From Streptomyces sp. HNM0574 (GTDB lineage Bacteria > Actinomycetota > Actinomycetes > Streptomycetales > Streptomycetaceae), in assembly GCF_012726235.1 (NCBI RefSeq), contig NZ_JAASAH010000016.1:1-64000 (forward strand): DNA of 64,000 nucleotides. Direction: 5' to 3'. This document shows positions 15,396 to 23,780 of the stretch, in pieces. A program made the position numbers and the translations under genes. Position 1 is the stretch's first letter; the number at the start of each line of letters is the position of its first letter. The notes beneath the pieces were generated by a model. The model saw nothing but the letters and a program-made list of their open reading frames with translations, did no database searches and was not told where the DNA came from.

Positions 15396-16847
15396 ATGAG
15401 CGACCTCATCGAGCACGGACAGCTCTACATCGGCGGCAGGATGACCGACCCGGCCGGCACCGGGACCATCGACGTCGTGTCACCGCACAGCGAGCGGACG
15501 ATCGGACGCACCCCGCACGCCTCGCACGAGGACGTCGACCGCGCCGTCGCCGCCGCGCGCCGCTCGTTCGACTCCGGCGCCTGGGCGGACGCCCCGCTCG
15601 CCGACCGCATCGAGGTCGTCACCCGCATCAAGGACGCCGTCGCGGCGCGCAGCGACGAACTCGCCCGGCTCATCGGCGCGCAGAACGGCACCCCCGTCAC
15701 CGCCGGGGTCATGGTGCAGTCCCTCGCCGCGATGATGGCCTGGGACAGTGCCATCGCCGTCGCCCGCGACTTCACCTTCGAGGAGGAGCGCGCCGGAGCC
15801 CTGGGCTCGCTCCTGGTGCGCCGCGAGCCGGTCGGCGTGGTCGCCGCCGTGGTGCCGTGGAACGTCCCGCAGTTCACCGCGGCGGCCAAGCTCGCGCCCG
15901 CGCTCCTCGCCGGGTGCTCCGTCGTCCTCAAGACCGCGCCCGAGACGCCGCTGGACGCCTACGTCCTCGCCGACATCGCCACCGAGGCGGGGCTGCCCGA
16001 GGGCGTGCTGTCGATCCTCCCGGCCGGACGCGACGTCAGCGAGTACCTCGTCGGGCACCCCGGCGTCGACAAGGTCTCCTTCACCGGGTCCGTCGCCGCG
16101 GGCAAGCGCGTGATGGAGGTCGCCTCCCGCAATCTCACCCGCGTCACCCTGGAGTTGGGCGGCAAATCGGCCGCCGTCATCCTCCCGGACGCCGACCTGG
16201 ACGCCGCCGTCGCGGGCATCACCCCGTTCGCGTGGATGATCAACGGCCAGGCGTGCGTGGCCCAGACGCGCATCCTCACCCCGCGCAGCCACTACGACGA
16301 GATCGCCGAACGCTTCGCCGCGGCCGCCACCGGGCTCGCCGTCGGCGACCCGATGGACCCGGCCACCGAGGTCGGTCCGCTCGTCGCGCGCCGCCAGCAG
16401 CAGCGCTCGCTGGACTACATCGCGCTCGGGCAGCGGGAGGGGGCCAAACTCCTCGTCGGCGGCGGCAAACCGGCCTCCCAGAACACCGGCTGGTACGTCG
16501 AACCGACCCTCTTCGGCGACGTGAGCAACAGCATGCGCATCGCCCGCGAGGAGATCTTCGGCCCCGTCATCTGCCTCGTCCCCTACGACGACGAGGCCGA
16601 CGCGCTGCGCATCGCCAACGACTCCGAGTACGGCCTCTCCGGCAGCGTCTGGACGGCCGACCCGGCGCACGGCACCGAGTTCGCGCGCCGGGTGCGCACC
16701 GGCACCTACTCCGTGAACACCTTCAGCATCGACATGCTCGGACCGTTCGGCGGCTACAAGAACTCCGGCATCGGGCGGGAGTTCGGCCCCGAGGGCTTCG
16801 GTGAGTACCTGGAGCACAAGATGATCCACCTCCCGGCGGAGGGCTGA
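15396..16847 (+). CDS. NAD(P)-dependent aldehyde dehydrogenase
   Basis: 483 aa. ATG 15396 has GGGAGAGG about 10 nt upstream. It is a full-length ALDH: PWNVPQF with Asn156, SFTGSVAAGKR Rossmann segment, general base Glu253 in LELGGKS, nucleophile Cys287 in NGQACVAQT, and EEIFGPV near residue 390. It oxidises an aldehyde to an acid or CoA precursor. With the adjacent ferredoxin gene and the steroid-type operators in its promoter region, it may oxidise P450-derived aldehydes. A remembered parallel is M. tuberculosis Rv0223c, an ALDH of the KstR regulon. The substrate is inferred. Confidence 0.88.
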   Translation: MSDLIEHGQLYIGGRMTDPAGTGTIDVVSPHSERTIGRTPHASHEDVDRAVAAARRSFDSGAWADAPLADRIEVVTRIKDAVAARSDELARLIGAQNGTPVTAGVMVQSLAAMMAWDSAIAVARDFTFEEERAGALGSLLVRREPVGVVAAVVPWNVPQFTAAAKLAPALLAGCSVVLKTAPETPLDAYVLADIATEAGLPEGVLSILPAGRDVSEYLVGHPGVDKVSFTGSVAAGKRVMEVASRNLTRVTLELGGKSAAVILPDADLDAAVAGITPFAWMINGQACVAQTRILTPRSHYDEIAERFAAAATGLAVGDPMDPATEVGPLVARRQQQRSLDYIALGQREGAKLLVGGGKPASQNTGWYVEPTLFGDVSNSMRIAREEIFGPVICLVPYDDEADALRIANDSEYGLSGSVWTADPAHGTEFARRVRTGTYSVNTFSIDMLGPFGGYKNSGIGREFGPEGFGEYLEHKMIHLPAEG

Positions 16848-16850
16848 ACT

Positions 16851-17120
16851 GTGGAGCGGGAACGGACGGATGACGAGGCCGAGGGCGGTTCCGGGCGCTG
16901 GACGGTCGAGGTCGACCACGGGCTGTGCATCGGTTCCGGCCTGTGCGTCAGCACCGCACCGGACGCCTTCCAGCTGAACAGCGCCCGCCAGGCCCGCCCC
17001 CTGGCCACCCGGAGGGACGCGGACGACGGCGTCCTCTCGGCCGCCGAGGGCTGCCCGGCCGAGGCCATCCTCATCACCCTCACCGCCACCGACGAACCGG
17101 TCTTCCCGCCCGACGAGTGA
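16851..17120 (+). CDS. Small single-cluster (probably [3Fe-4S]) ferredoxin, P450-partner type
   Basis: 89 aa from GTG 16851, only 3 nt after the ALDH stop, so it is surely co-transcribed with it. Cluster ligands are Cys26 and Cys32 in CIGSGLC, and Cys68 in GCPAEA. The C-x5-C spacing without a middle Cys is that of Streptomyces P450 electron donors (SoyB type). It would pass electrons from a ferredoxin reductase to a P450. The CYP125-type enzyme at 5193-6431 is a plausible partner because the two promoters share operator motifs; that pairing is inference. Confidence 0.85.
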   Translation: MERERTDDEAEGGSGRWTVEVDHGLCIGSGLCVSTAPDAFQLNSARQARPLATRRDADDGVLSAAEGCPAEAILITLTATDEPVFPPDE

Positions 17121-17147
17121 CCAACTCCCGGCAGGGAAAAGGGGGAT

Positions 17148-17175
17148 GGGCCCGAGCCGCCAACTGCTCGGGCCC
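17148..17175. terminator. Terminator between convergent genes
   Basis: A 9-bp perfect stem (GGGCCCGAG at 17148-17156 with 17167-17175) and 10-nt loop lie between the ferredoxin gene and the convergent NTF2-like gene. Confidence 0.7.
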
Positions 17176-17185
17176 GTCGGACGGC

Positions 17186-17506
17186 TCAGGCCTGGCCGGT
17201 GGCGAAGTGGCTGATCCGGCCGTCGGTGACGGTGAACCTCCAGGCGGTGCGCATCGCGCCCCAGGTGTCGTTGCGGTACAGGGCGACCAGCGAGCGGCCG
17301 CCGTCCCCCTCCGACTCGACGTCCATGTGGCCGCCGGAGGAGAAGATCTCCCGTTCCGTCCAGTCGCCGAGGTCCCGCTCGGTTCCGTCGTCGGACATGG
17401 TCGCGCCGGGGGCGAGCGTCGCCTGGAAGGCGGACCTGTCACCCGAGTTGACGGCGGTGACGAAGGCGCGGACGGCCGGATCGCTGAGCTTTTCGGTGTC
17501 GATCAC
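17186..17506 (-). CDS. NTF2-like (SnoaL-type) small protein
   Basis: 106 aa. The ATG has GAGGA about 7 nt upstream. The alternation of an N-terminal helix (LSDPAVRAFVTAVNSGDRSAFQATLAPGA) with strands ending in MRTAWRFTVTDGRISHFATGQA is that of the cone-shaped NTF2 fold with W-x-F...DGRI-x-x-F. Members are either small enzymes (isomerases, cyclases) or ligand-binding proteins; no catalytic residue can be assigned here. It stands alone, divergent from the GNAT gene. The function is unknown. Confidence 0.7.
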   Translation of the reverse strand: MIDTEKLSDPAVRAFVTAVNSGDRSAFQATLAPGATMSDDGTERDLGDWTEREIFSSGGHMDVESEGDGGRSLVALYRNDTWGAMRTAWRFTVTDGRISHFATGQA

Positions 17507-17657
17507 GAGGTCCTCACGTTCGGGTGCGTACGTACCGGGGCTGCGTGCGCGACCCAGACAAGCACCTCGGCGGCGCCCCGCGGACGACCGTCACCCGTTC
17601 GTCGGCGCAGGCCGAGCCGGTGGGAAACGCACTGGCGGGAGCCGTGGGGAGCGGGGC

Positions 17658-18164
17658 ATGCTGTGCCGCATGTCCGTGCACATCCGTGAGGCCGAAGCCG
17701 CCGACTGGCCCGCCGTCTGGCCCGTCTTCCGTACCATCGCCGCCGCAGGCGACACCTACACCTACCCGGTGGACATGCCCGAGGAGGAGGCCCGCGCCCT
17801 GTGGATGGCGCCCCCTCCCACGCGCACCGTCATCGCCCAGGACGAGGACGGGACGGTGCTCGGCACGGCCCGGATGACCCGCAACCACATGGGCCCCGGC
17901 TCCCATGTGGCGGGCGCGAGCTACATGGTGGACCCGGCACACGCGGGCAAGGGCGTCGGCCGGGCCCTGTGCGAGCACTCCCTCGACTGGGCCCGCTCCT
18001 CCGGCTACCGCATCATGCAGTTCAACGCGGTCGTCGAGACCAACACCCACGCCATCCGCCTCTACGAACACCTCGGCTTCCAGACCCTCGGCACCCTCCC
18101 CGAGGGCTTCCACCACCCGACCGAGGGCTACGTGGGGCTCCGGGTCATGTACTGCGTTCTCTGA
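17658..18164 (+). CDS. GNAT family N-acetyltransferase
   Basis: 168 aa from ATG 17658, which has GGGGAG 6 nt upstream; ATG 17670 gives the more conserved N-terminus MSVHIREAE. Acetyl-CoA binding motif A is visible as MVDPAHAGKGVGRALCEHSLDWA, and motif B as NTHAIRLYEHLGFQTLGTLPEGF. It transfers an acetyl group to an unidentified amine in the cytosol. It is monocistronic and faces the PhoX-type gene across a short hairpin. Confidence 0.85.
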   Translation: MLCRMSVHIREAEAADWPAVWPVFRTIAAAGDTYTYPVDMPEEEARALWMAPPPTRTVIAQDEDGTVLGTARMTRNHMGPGSHVAGASYMVDPAHAGKGVGRALCEHSLDWARSSGYRIMQFNAVVETNTHAIRLYEHLGFQTLGTLPEGFHHPTEGYVGLRVMYCVL

Positions 18165-18182
18165 GCCGCGCACGCTCCCGAC

Positions 18183-18209
18183 GGGGGCGCCCCGGGCCCG
18201 GGACGCCCC
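18183..18209. terminator. Probable terminator between convergent genes
   Basis: GGGGCG (18184-18189) pairs with CGCCCC (18204-18209), and internal CCCGGG repeats can extend the stem. It lies between the GNAT gene and the convergent PhoX-type gene. The stem is not perfect. Confidence 0.5.
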
Positions 18210-18224
18210 TCACGGAACAGCCCC

Positions 18225-19385
18225 CTACGACCGGAACGGCCCCGTGATCTCGTAGGTGACGCCGTCGGTGTCGGCCCCGGTGGGACCGCGCTGGCTGGAG
18301 AAGTAGAGGCGGGTGCCGTCGGGGGAGAAGGCGGGGCCGGTGATCTCGGATTCCTCGTGGCCGGTGACGCGGACGAAGGGGGCGATGACGTCGTCGGGGG
18401 TGATGACGCAGATCTCCATGTTGCCGCCGTCCTCGGCGACGAAGAGGTCGCCGGAGGTGCTGCCGGTGACGTTGTCGACGCCGGTCAGCGGGGCGTCGCC
18501 GGCGTCCACCAGGTCGTCGTCGTAGGCGAGTTCGATGGTGTCGTCGGCGCAGTTGAGCTGCCAGACGCGGTTGTCGCCCTTGGTGGTGAACCAGCAGGTG
18601 TGGTTCGCGTAGTAGCAGCCCTCGCCGCCGTCGAAGTGCTTGGCGGCGTCCACCTGGTGGCGGGTCCGGCCGTCGCCGCCCGTCGGGTCGGGCACCTCCG
18701 TCCAGCCGACCTTGCCCTCGGTGCCCTCGCCCATGGTGAGCACCTCCAGGGTGCCGGCAGAGAGGTCGCCCCAACTGGTGGGCCGGAAACGGTAGAAGCA
18801 GCCGTCGGACTCGTCCTCGGTGAGGTAGACGACCTTGCGCTCGGGGTCGGCCGCGGCGGCCTCGTGCTTGAAGCGGCCCATGGCGTCGCGGCGTACGGCG
18901 TCCTTCGCGCCCCAGGGGTCGGTCTCGAAGACGTAGCCGCGGTCGACCTCCTCGCAGGAGAGCCAGGTGTGCCACGGGGTGCTGCCGCCCGCGCAGTTGT
19001 TGCGGGTGCCGTCGAGCACCCGGTGCGCGCCGGTGATGCCGCCGTCCGCGCCGAACCGGACGGCGCCCGCGCCGCCGGGCGTGACCTCGGAGTTGGACAC
19101 GTAGATCCAGCCGCCGTCGTCCGTGGCGTAGCAGGCGCCGCCGTCGGGGGCGGGGTGCCAGGTGTAGTCGGTACCGGTGACCTTGCCGCCGGTTCTGGCG
19201 ATCACCCGGCTGGTGAAGCCCTTCGGCAGCTGGACGCCGTTGGCGTCGGCGGCGCCGAGCGCACCGTACGGGCCGGCGCCGGGCTGGGCCGGTGCGGCGG
19301 CGGCGGCCGTGCGCCAGAGCGTGCCGCCGAAGGCGGCGGCCGAACCGGCGAGCACGGCGCCACGGAGGAAGAATCGACGTTCCAC
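18225..19385 (-). CDS. Tat-secreted PhoX/DUF839-family protein
   Basis: 386 aa. GTG 19385 has GTGGAG about 5 nt upstream. The N-terminus ERRFFLRGAVLAGSAAAFGG is a twin-arginine signal. The body follows the PhoX-type beta-propeller: ISNSEV-like YVSNSEVTPGG, NNCAGGSTPWHTWLSCEE, GYVFETDPWG, FEGCYYANHTCWFTTKGDNRVW, and FSPDGTRLYFSSQRGP at the end. Full PhoX alkaline phosphatases are Ca-dependent exported enzymes of about 600 residues or more; this shorter form is the DUF839 core, so phosphatase activity is likely but not certain. It is divergent from the DUF4440-like gene. Confidence 0.75.
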   Translation of the reverse strand: MERRFFLRGAVLAGSAAAFGGTLWRTAAAAAPAQPGAGPYGALGAADANGVQLPKGFTSRVIARTGGKVTGTDYTWHPAPDGGACYATDDGGWIYVSNSEVTPGGAGAVRFGADGGITGAHRVLDGTRNNCAGGSTPWHTWLSCEEVDRGYVFETDPWGAKDAVRRDAMGRFKHEAAAADPERKVVYLTEDESDGCFYRFRPTSWGDLSAGTLEVLTMGEGTEGKVGWTEVPDPTGGDGRTRHQVDAAKHFDGGEGCYYANHTCWFTTKGDNRVWQLNCADDTIELAYDDDLVDAGDAPLTGVDNVTGSTSGDLFVAEDGGNMEICVITPDDVIAPFVRVTGHEESEITGPAFSPDGTRLYFSSQRGPTGADTDGVTYEITGPFRS

Positions 19386-19568
19386 GGTGTCTCCACTCGA
19401 CAGAGATGCGGGGCCGGTGACGGGGTGCGGCCACCGGGGGCGAACGCCGCGGAATGTAACGGCCGGGCATGGCCTGCACGGCAACTGCCGGTGAATGCCG
19501 CGGGGTTGACGCAGTCTCGCACGGTGGCGCCGGGCCTCCCGGCCGTCCGGGGCGGGCAGGGTGGAGGC

Positions 19569-20117
19569 ATGACGGCAGCGGAACGGAACGAGCAGTGGCA
19601 CGGTCACGGCGGGACCGGCCGGACGAGCGGGATCGGCGGGCCAGGACCGCACGCCGGGGGTGCCCCGTACGACGGACCCGACACGTCCGACGTAGGTACC
19701 GGGTACGGGGTGGACGAAGGGCGTGCGGTGGCGGACGCGGTCGCCGCTGAGGTGCGGCTGGCCGACCCGGCGGTGCGGGGCTCGCGGGAGAGCGCCGCGG
19801 CGCTGCTGGACCCGGAGTTCACCGAGGTCGGCGCCTCCGGCCGGCGCTGGACCCGGGAGGAGATGCTCGCCGGACTCCCGGACCTGCCGGGCGGTTCCGC
19901 CGACGGCCCGCGCATCGCCCTCTCCGGGCTGTCCGGCACCCGCCTCGCCCCGGGCCTGGTCCACCTGACGTATGAGGCGGAGTACGCCGGACGCCGGTCA
20001 CTCCGCAGCTCGCTCTGGCGGCGGGACGCGAGAGGCGCCTGGCGGCTGTACTACCACCAGGGGACGCCCGTACCGCCGGGGGAGGACGCCAACTCCCCCG
20101 AGAACGCCCCCGGTTGA
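19569..20117 (+). CDS. DUF4440/NTF2-like protein with disordered N-terminus
   Basis: 182 aa. The ATG has GGTGGAGG just upstream. The first ~60 residues are Gly/His-rich and likely disordered. The rest fits DUF4440 (AVAAEVRLADPAVRGSRESAAALLDPEFTEVGASGRRWTREEML ... LVHLTYEAEYAG-RRSLRSSLWRR-GAWRLYYHQGTPV), a small cone-shaped NTF2-like fold often called a nuclear-transport-factor-like protein. The function is unknown. It is convergent with the DUF2891 gene, with only 4 nt between stops. Confidence 0.72.
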   Translation: MTAAERNEQWHGHGGTGRTSGIGGPGPHAGGAPYDGPDTSDVGTGYGVDEGRAVADAVAAEVRLADPAVRGSRESAAALLDPEFTEVGASGRRWTREEMLAGLPDLPGGSADGPRIALSGLSGTRLAPGLVHLTYEAEYAGRRSLRSSLWRRDARGAWRLYYHQGTPVPPGEDANSPENAPG

Positions 20118-20121
20118 CGCC

Positions 20122-21168
20122 TCACCCCTCCAGTGCCAGCACCGCGAACGTGGCCAGCCAGTGGTCGGTGGTGAAGTCGCCCGAGGTGGTGGCCGGGAGG
20201 CCGGCGCCGAGATGGGTCCGGGCCGCGGCCGTGAGCACCGGGCGGCGGGCGTCGCCGTCGGGGAGCGCGCCGGCGAGGTGGGTGAGGGCGGCGGACCGGC
20301 TGAGGCAGAGGCCGAGCAGGTGGCCGATCTGCGGGTCGGCCGGGTCGGAGACGCGCGGCGGGGTGAGGAACGGGCCGGTGGCGGCGGCCGTTTCGTCCCC
20401 CAGCTCGGGCAGGAAGGCGGTGAGCCAGCGCGCGAACTCCGCGGCGGGCAGCACCCGGCGCACCGCGTCCGCCTCGCACAGCAGCGGCGAGAGGAAGTCC
20501 TGGCCGGAGGGCTCCCAGCGGGTGGCGGCGCCGTGGTCCGGCAGGTACCAGCCGCGCACCGCCGCGCCGACCGGCCCGGCCAGTCCGGGCACCCCGGCGC
20601 GCTCCGCGCTGTCCAGGACGAGGCCGAGCGCGAAGGCGCTGTTGGCGTGCGTGCCGTGGCGCACCGGGTAGGTGGCCTTGGGCAGCCAGGCGCGTACGAG
20701 CTCGTCGACGGTGCGGGCGGCGGGCGCGAGCGCCGCGTGCCAGTGCCGGGCCCGGCGGGCCGGTTCGCCGTCCCCGTCCGCGAGGGCGGCGGTCTCGGCG
20801 GTGAGGGCGAGCAACCAGGCCCAGCCGTAGGGGCGTTCGAAGGAGGGGTGACTGCGCAGGTAGTCGGCCTCGACGGCGAGCGCGCGCGGGGTCAGGTGGG
20901 CGTCGAGCACGCGGAGGACGGCGTCCGCCTCGATCCGCTCCGGGTGCCGGCGCAGCAGCCGGACCAGCAGCCAGTGCATGTGCACCGAGGAGTGCCAGTC
21001 GTAGGCGCCGTAGAACGCGGGGTGGTGGGCGCGGGGCGGGATCAGCTCGTCCGGGCCGCCGACGAGGTGCGCGGGCGCGTTGGGGTACTCGCGGGTGACG
21101 TTCTCGGCCGCGAGGCGCGCGAAGTTCGCGGCGCGCTCCCCGAGCGGGCCCGTGCCGTCGGGGCTCAA
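20122..21168 (-). CDS. DUF2891 family protein
   Basis: 348 aa from TTG 21168, which overlaps the pcp stop codon; a rare start, chosen for the coupling and because the next good start would cut the conserved N-terminus (FARLAAENVTREYPN). Conserved blocks include HPAFYGAYDWHSSVHMHWLLVRLL, HPSFERPYGWAWLLAL, THANSAFALGLVLD and GQDFLSPLLCEADAMRR-like QDFLSPLLCEADAVRR, the DUF2891 pattern. The all-helical barrel-like repeat suggests a sugar- or peptide-modifying enzyme, but no activity is established. It is the last gene of the DUF969-DUF979-pcp operon. Confidence 0.75.
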   Translation of the reverse strand: MSPDGTGPLGERAANFARLAAENVTREYPNAPAHLVGGPDELIPPRAHHPAFYGAYDWHSSVHMHWLLVRLLRRHPERIEADAVLRVLDAHLTPRALAVEADYLRSHPSFERPYGWAWLLALTAETAALADGDGEPARRARHWHAALAPAARTVDELVRAWLPKATYPVRHGTHANSAFALGLVLDSAERAGVPGLAGPVGAAVRGWYLPDHGAATRWEPSGQDFLSPLLCEADAVRRVLPAAEFARWLTAFLPELGDETAAATGPFLTPPRVSDPADPQIGHLLGLCLSRSAALTHLAGALPDGDARRPVLTAAARTHLGAGLPATTSGDFTTDHWLATFAVLALEG

Positions 21169-21839
21169 TGCAGCGCTCCGCCCGTGGCGCGGATGTCGGT
21201 CGTCGTGCCCAGCGCGGCGCGGAGCACCGCGCGCAGTCCGGTGGCCATGTCGGCGACCGACATGGAGGGCTCGCCCCGCTCGGTGACCTGCTGCGGCGCG
21301 TACGGCACGTGCACGAAACCGCCGCGCAGTCCGGGGTGTTCGGTGGCGGCCAGGTGGGCCAGTCCGTAGAAGACGTGGTTGCAGACGAAGGTGCCCGCGG
21401 TCTGCGAGACGGAGGCCGGGACCCCGGCCGCGCGCGAGGCGGCCACGCAGGCCTTCACGGGCAGCGGCGCGAAGTACGCGTCCGGGCCGCCCGCGACGAC
21501 CGGCTCGTCCACGGGCTGGGCGCCCGCGTTGTCGGGGATGCGGGCGTCGTCGACGTTGACGGCGACGCGCTCGACGGTGAGGCCCGTCCGTCCGCCCGCC
21601 TGGCCGAGGCAGAGCACCAGTTCGGGCCGGTGCTCGGCGACGGCGGCGCGCAGCCGCTCGATCGCGGCGCCGAAGACGCAGGGCAACTGCACGGCGGTGA
21701 CCCGCGGTTCGGTGTCGGGGGAGCCGTCGGCGAGCAGCCGGGCCGCGAGCCACGAGGGGTTCTCGGACTCGCCGCCGAAGGGTTCGAAGCCGGTGACGAG
21801 CACGCGGGGAGGCGCTGAGGACACGGTCGGGAACACCAC
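21165..21839 (-). CDS. pcp: Pyroglutamyl-peptidase I
   Basis: 224 aa from GTG 21839; GTG 21836 or GTG 21824 are alternatives because no clear SD is present. The cysteine-peptidase triad is complete: Glu90 in TVERVAVN, Cys153 in GTFVCNHVFY, and His177 in GFVHVPYAP. It removes N-terminal 5-oxoproline from peptides in the cytosol. The free 5-oxoproline produced is the substrate of the PxpABC oxoprolinase encoded 3 kb away under what looks like the same GntR regulator. It overlaps the DUF2891 gene by 4 nt. Confidence 0.92.
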   Translation of the reverse strand: MVFPTVSSAPPRVLVTGFEPFGGESENPSWLAARLLADGSPDTEPRVTAVQLPCVFGAAIERLRAAVAEHRPELVLCLGQAGGRTGLTVERVAVNVDDARIPDNAGAQPVDEPVVAGGPDAYFAPLPVKACVAASRAAGVPASVSQTAGTFVCNHVFYGLAHLAATEHPGLRGGFVHVPYAPQQVTERGEPSMSVADMATGLRAVLRAALGTTTDIRATGGALH

Positions 21840-21879
21840 CTGGAGAAACGGACGGGAGAGGAGGAGGGGGCGGAGCCCG

Positions 21880-22848
21880 CTAGAACGCGAAGAAGTAGAT
21901 GAGCGCGATGTTGCAGCCCAGCATGGCGGCGGCGGTCGGCGCCTGGGCCTTGATCGGCCCGTACTGGTCCTTCAGTTCGAGCAGCGCCGCCGGGACGATG
22001 TTGAAGTTGGCGGCCATCGGCGTCACCAGCGTTCCGCAGAATCCGGCGAGCATGCCGATCGCGAGGATGGCGGCCGCGTTGCCGTCCATCCCCTCGACGA
22101 GGACGGGCCAGCCGACGGCCGCGGTCATCACCGGGAAGGCGGCGAAGGCGTTGCCCATGACGACGGTGAAGACGGCCATGCCGACGCAGTACAGCGCGAC
22201 GGCCGCGAGCCGCTGCCCGTCCGGCAGGATCGCCTCGGTGATCTTCCCGACCTGGGTGCCGACCCCGGCCGCCTGGAAGATCGCCCCGAGCACGGCCAGC
22301 AGCTGCGGCAGCAGCAGGGCCCAGCCCATGGACTCCAGCAGCCCGCGGCCCGCGTGGATCGGGACGGAGACGCGCCGCTCGCGCAGCACGGCCATGCCCA
22401 CCAGCAGCGCGGCAACGGCGCCGATGCCGAGCCCGAGGATGGTCTCGCTGCCCTCCTCCAGGATGGGCTCGCCGCCGATGCGCCACTTCGAGACGAGGGC
22501 CGCGCAGATGACGGCGACGACCGGGATGGTCAGCGCCGGGATGAAGAGCTTGTTGCCCCAGCGCGCGGCGAGTTCGGTGCGCTGCTTCTCGCTGGTGGTG
22601 TCCGGTACGCCCTTCGCGGTGCGGTTGAACCCGCCGATGCAGATGAGGGCGAGGACGGCGACGCCCAGCGGCTCGGCCGGGAGGGACTTCTGCACGACGC
22701 CGGTGCTGTAGAAGAAGCAGCCGCCGAGCAGGCCCCAGAAGGCGGCGGAGCCGTAGCGCTTGGGGTTGGTGCGGTCGGTGGCCATCTGCGCCGCCATCAC
22801 CAGGAAGGCGGCCCCGACGAGCCAGAAGAACCATTCGGAACGGATCAC
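21880..22848 (-). CDS. DUF979 membrane protein (permease half)
   Basis: 322 aa. GTG 22848 overlaps the DUF969 stop as GTGA. It has about nine or ten hydrophobic helices (FFWLVGAAFLVMAAQMAT, LGVAVLALICIGG, FIPALTIPVVAVICAALVS, ILGLGIGAVAALLVGMAVL, VALYCVGMAVFTVVMGNAFAAFPVM, ILAIGMLAGFCGTLVTPMAANFNIVPAALLEL). The last block resembles dicarboxylate/anion permeases. DUF969 and DUF979 occur as a pair next to pcp and oxoprolinase genes in many bacteria. The inference is that together they form a transporter for 5-oxoproline or pyroglutamyl peptides. Confidence 0.8.
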   Translation of the reverse strand: MIRSEWFFWLVGAAFLVMAAQMATDRTNPKRYGSAAFWGLLGGCFFYSTGVVQKSLPAEPLGVAVLALICIGGFNRTAKGVPDTTSEKQRTELAARWGNKLFIPALTIPVVAVICAALVSKWRIGGEPILEEGSETILGLGIGAVAALLVGMAVLRERRVSVPIHAGRGLLESMGWALLLPQLLAVLGAIFQAAGVGTQVGKITEAILPDGQRLAAVALYCVGMAVFTVVMGNAFAAFPVMTAAVGWPVLVEGMDGNAAAILAIGMLAGFCGTLVTPMAANFNIVPAALLELKDQYGPIKAQAPTAAAMLGCNIALIYFFAF

Positions 22849-23570
22849 TTCGCGTTCCCCTTCGTCGCGTCGGCGGTGGCGAATTCGGCGTTCGCGACGA
22901 CGAGTTCACGTTCCAGCTTGCGGTCCAGGCGCAGCAGCCGCCCGCCGTGGATGAGGAAGGCGCAGACGGCGCTGGGTATCGCCCACAGCGCGAGGTGCAG
23001 CGGTTCCAGATGGGTGTTGTAGGTGCTGTTGACCAGCCCGGTGATGAGCAGGATGGAGCCGATGGCGAGGAAGCAGTCCTCGCCGAAGAAGAGTCCGACG
23101 TTGTCGGTGCCCGCCGCGTGCGACTTCACCTTTTCGCGGACCTTCTCGGGCAGCGGACGCCCCTCGTTGGAGCGTTCGGCCGCCGCCTCGGCCATCGGCG
23201 CGATCATCGGCCGGACGCTCTGCGCCGGGCCGCCGATGGTCTGCAGGCCGAGTGCCGCGGTGAGCTGCCGCAGCAGCAGGTACAGCGTCAGGAACCGGCC
23301 GGTCGTCAGCTTGCCGAGCTTGCCGATGAGCGTACGGGCCTGCTGCTGGAGGCCGTTGCGCTCCAGCAGGCCGATGACCGGGAGGGTGATGGCGAAGACC
23401 GTCACCGAACGGCTGGACGCGAAGCTCTCGCCGAAGGTCTTGAGGATCCCGGCCGGCGAGAGCCCGCCCAGCAGTCCGGTGGCGATCCCGGCCACCCCGA
23501 CGACGAGCAGGGGATTGCGTCGCGTGGCGAATCCGAGGATGACCACGAGGACGCCGAGTAGAACGATCAT
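22845..23570 (-). CDS. DUF969 membrane protein (permease half)
   Basis: 241 aa. The ATG has GGAAGG upstream. It begins with helices MIVLLGVLVVILGFATRRNPLLVVGVAGIATGLLGG and contains VTVFAITLPVIGLLERNGLQ, LLRQLTAALGLQTIGGPAQSVRPMIAPMAEAAA and GLFFGEDCFLAIGSILLITG, the DUF969 signature. It is the first gene of the four-gene operon DUF969-DUF979-pcp-DUF2891. The partner is DUF979. The proposed role is uptake of 5-oxoproline or its peptides. A GGATCGTT-C-AACGATCC palindrome lies about 70 bp upstream. Confidence 0.8.
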   Translation of the reverse strand: MIVLLGVLVVILGFATRRNPLLVVGVAGIATGLLGGLSPAGILKTFGESFASSRSVTVFAITLPVIGLLERNGLQQQARTLIGKLGKLTTGRFLTLYLLLRQLTAALGLQTIGGPAQSVRPMIAPMAEAAAERSNEGRPLPEKVREKVKSHAAGTDNVGLFFGEDCFLAIGSILLITGLVNSTYNTHLEPLHLALWAIPSAVCAFLIHGGRLLRLDRKLERELVVANAEFATADATKGNAK

Positions 23571-23638
23571 GCGTTCTCGGCCTTCCGTGCATGGGGCGCT
23601 GTCAGTGGGAGGACTGAAGCGAATGCCGGGAGGCTAGA

Positions 23639-23655
23639 GGATCGTTCAACGATCC
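23639..23655. promoter_or_regulatory. Perfect palindrome, candidate GntR operator for the DUF969 operon
   Basis: GGATCGTT-C-AACGATCC has two perfect 8-bp arms around one central base. It lies between the GntR gene and DUF969. Its GTTCAAC core is the mirror-type core of the site before pxpA (24588-24598), suggesting one regulator for both. Confidence 0.7.
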
Positions 23656-23780
23656 CACAAGGGGTTGCGAGAGCCGGATGCCGAAGCGGTGGCGGCGCGC
23701 CGGCGTACGCGGACGACCTGGGAGAACCGCGCGTACGCGCGTGCGGAAAGGGGGCGTGCCGGGGAGCGGCTCGCCCGCCT

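Noticed and set aside
18225..19568. PHO box sought upstream of the PhoX-type gene
   Set aside because: No pair of GTTCACC-like direct repeats is present in the gap; phosphate control is not supported by the sequence.
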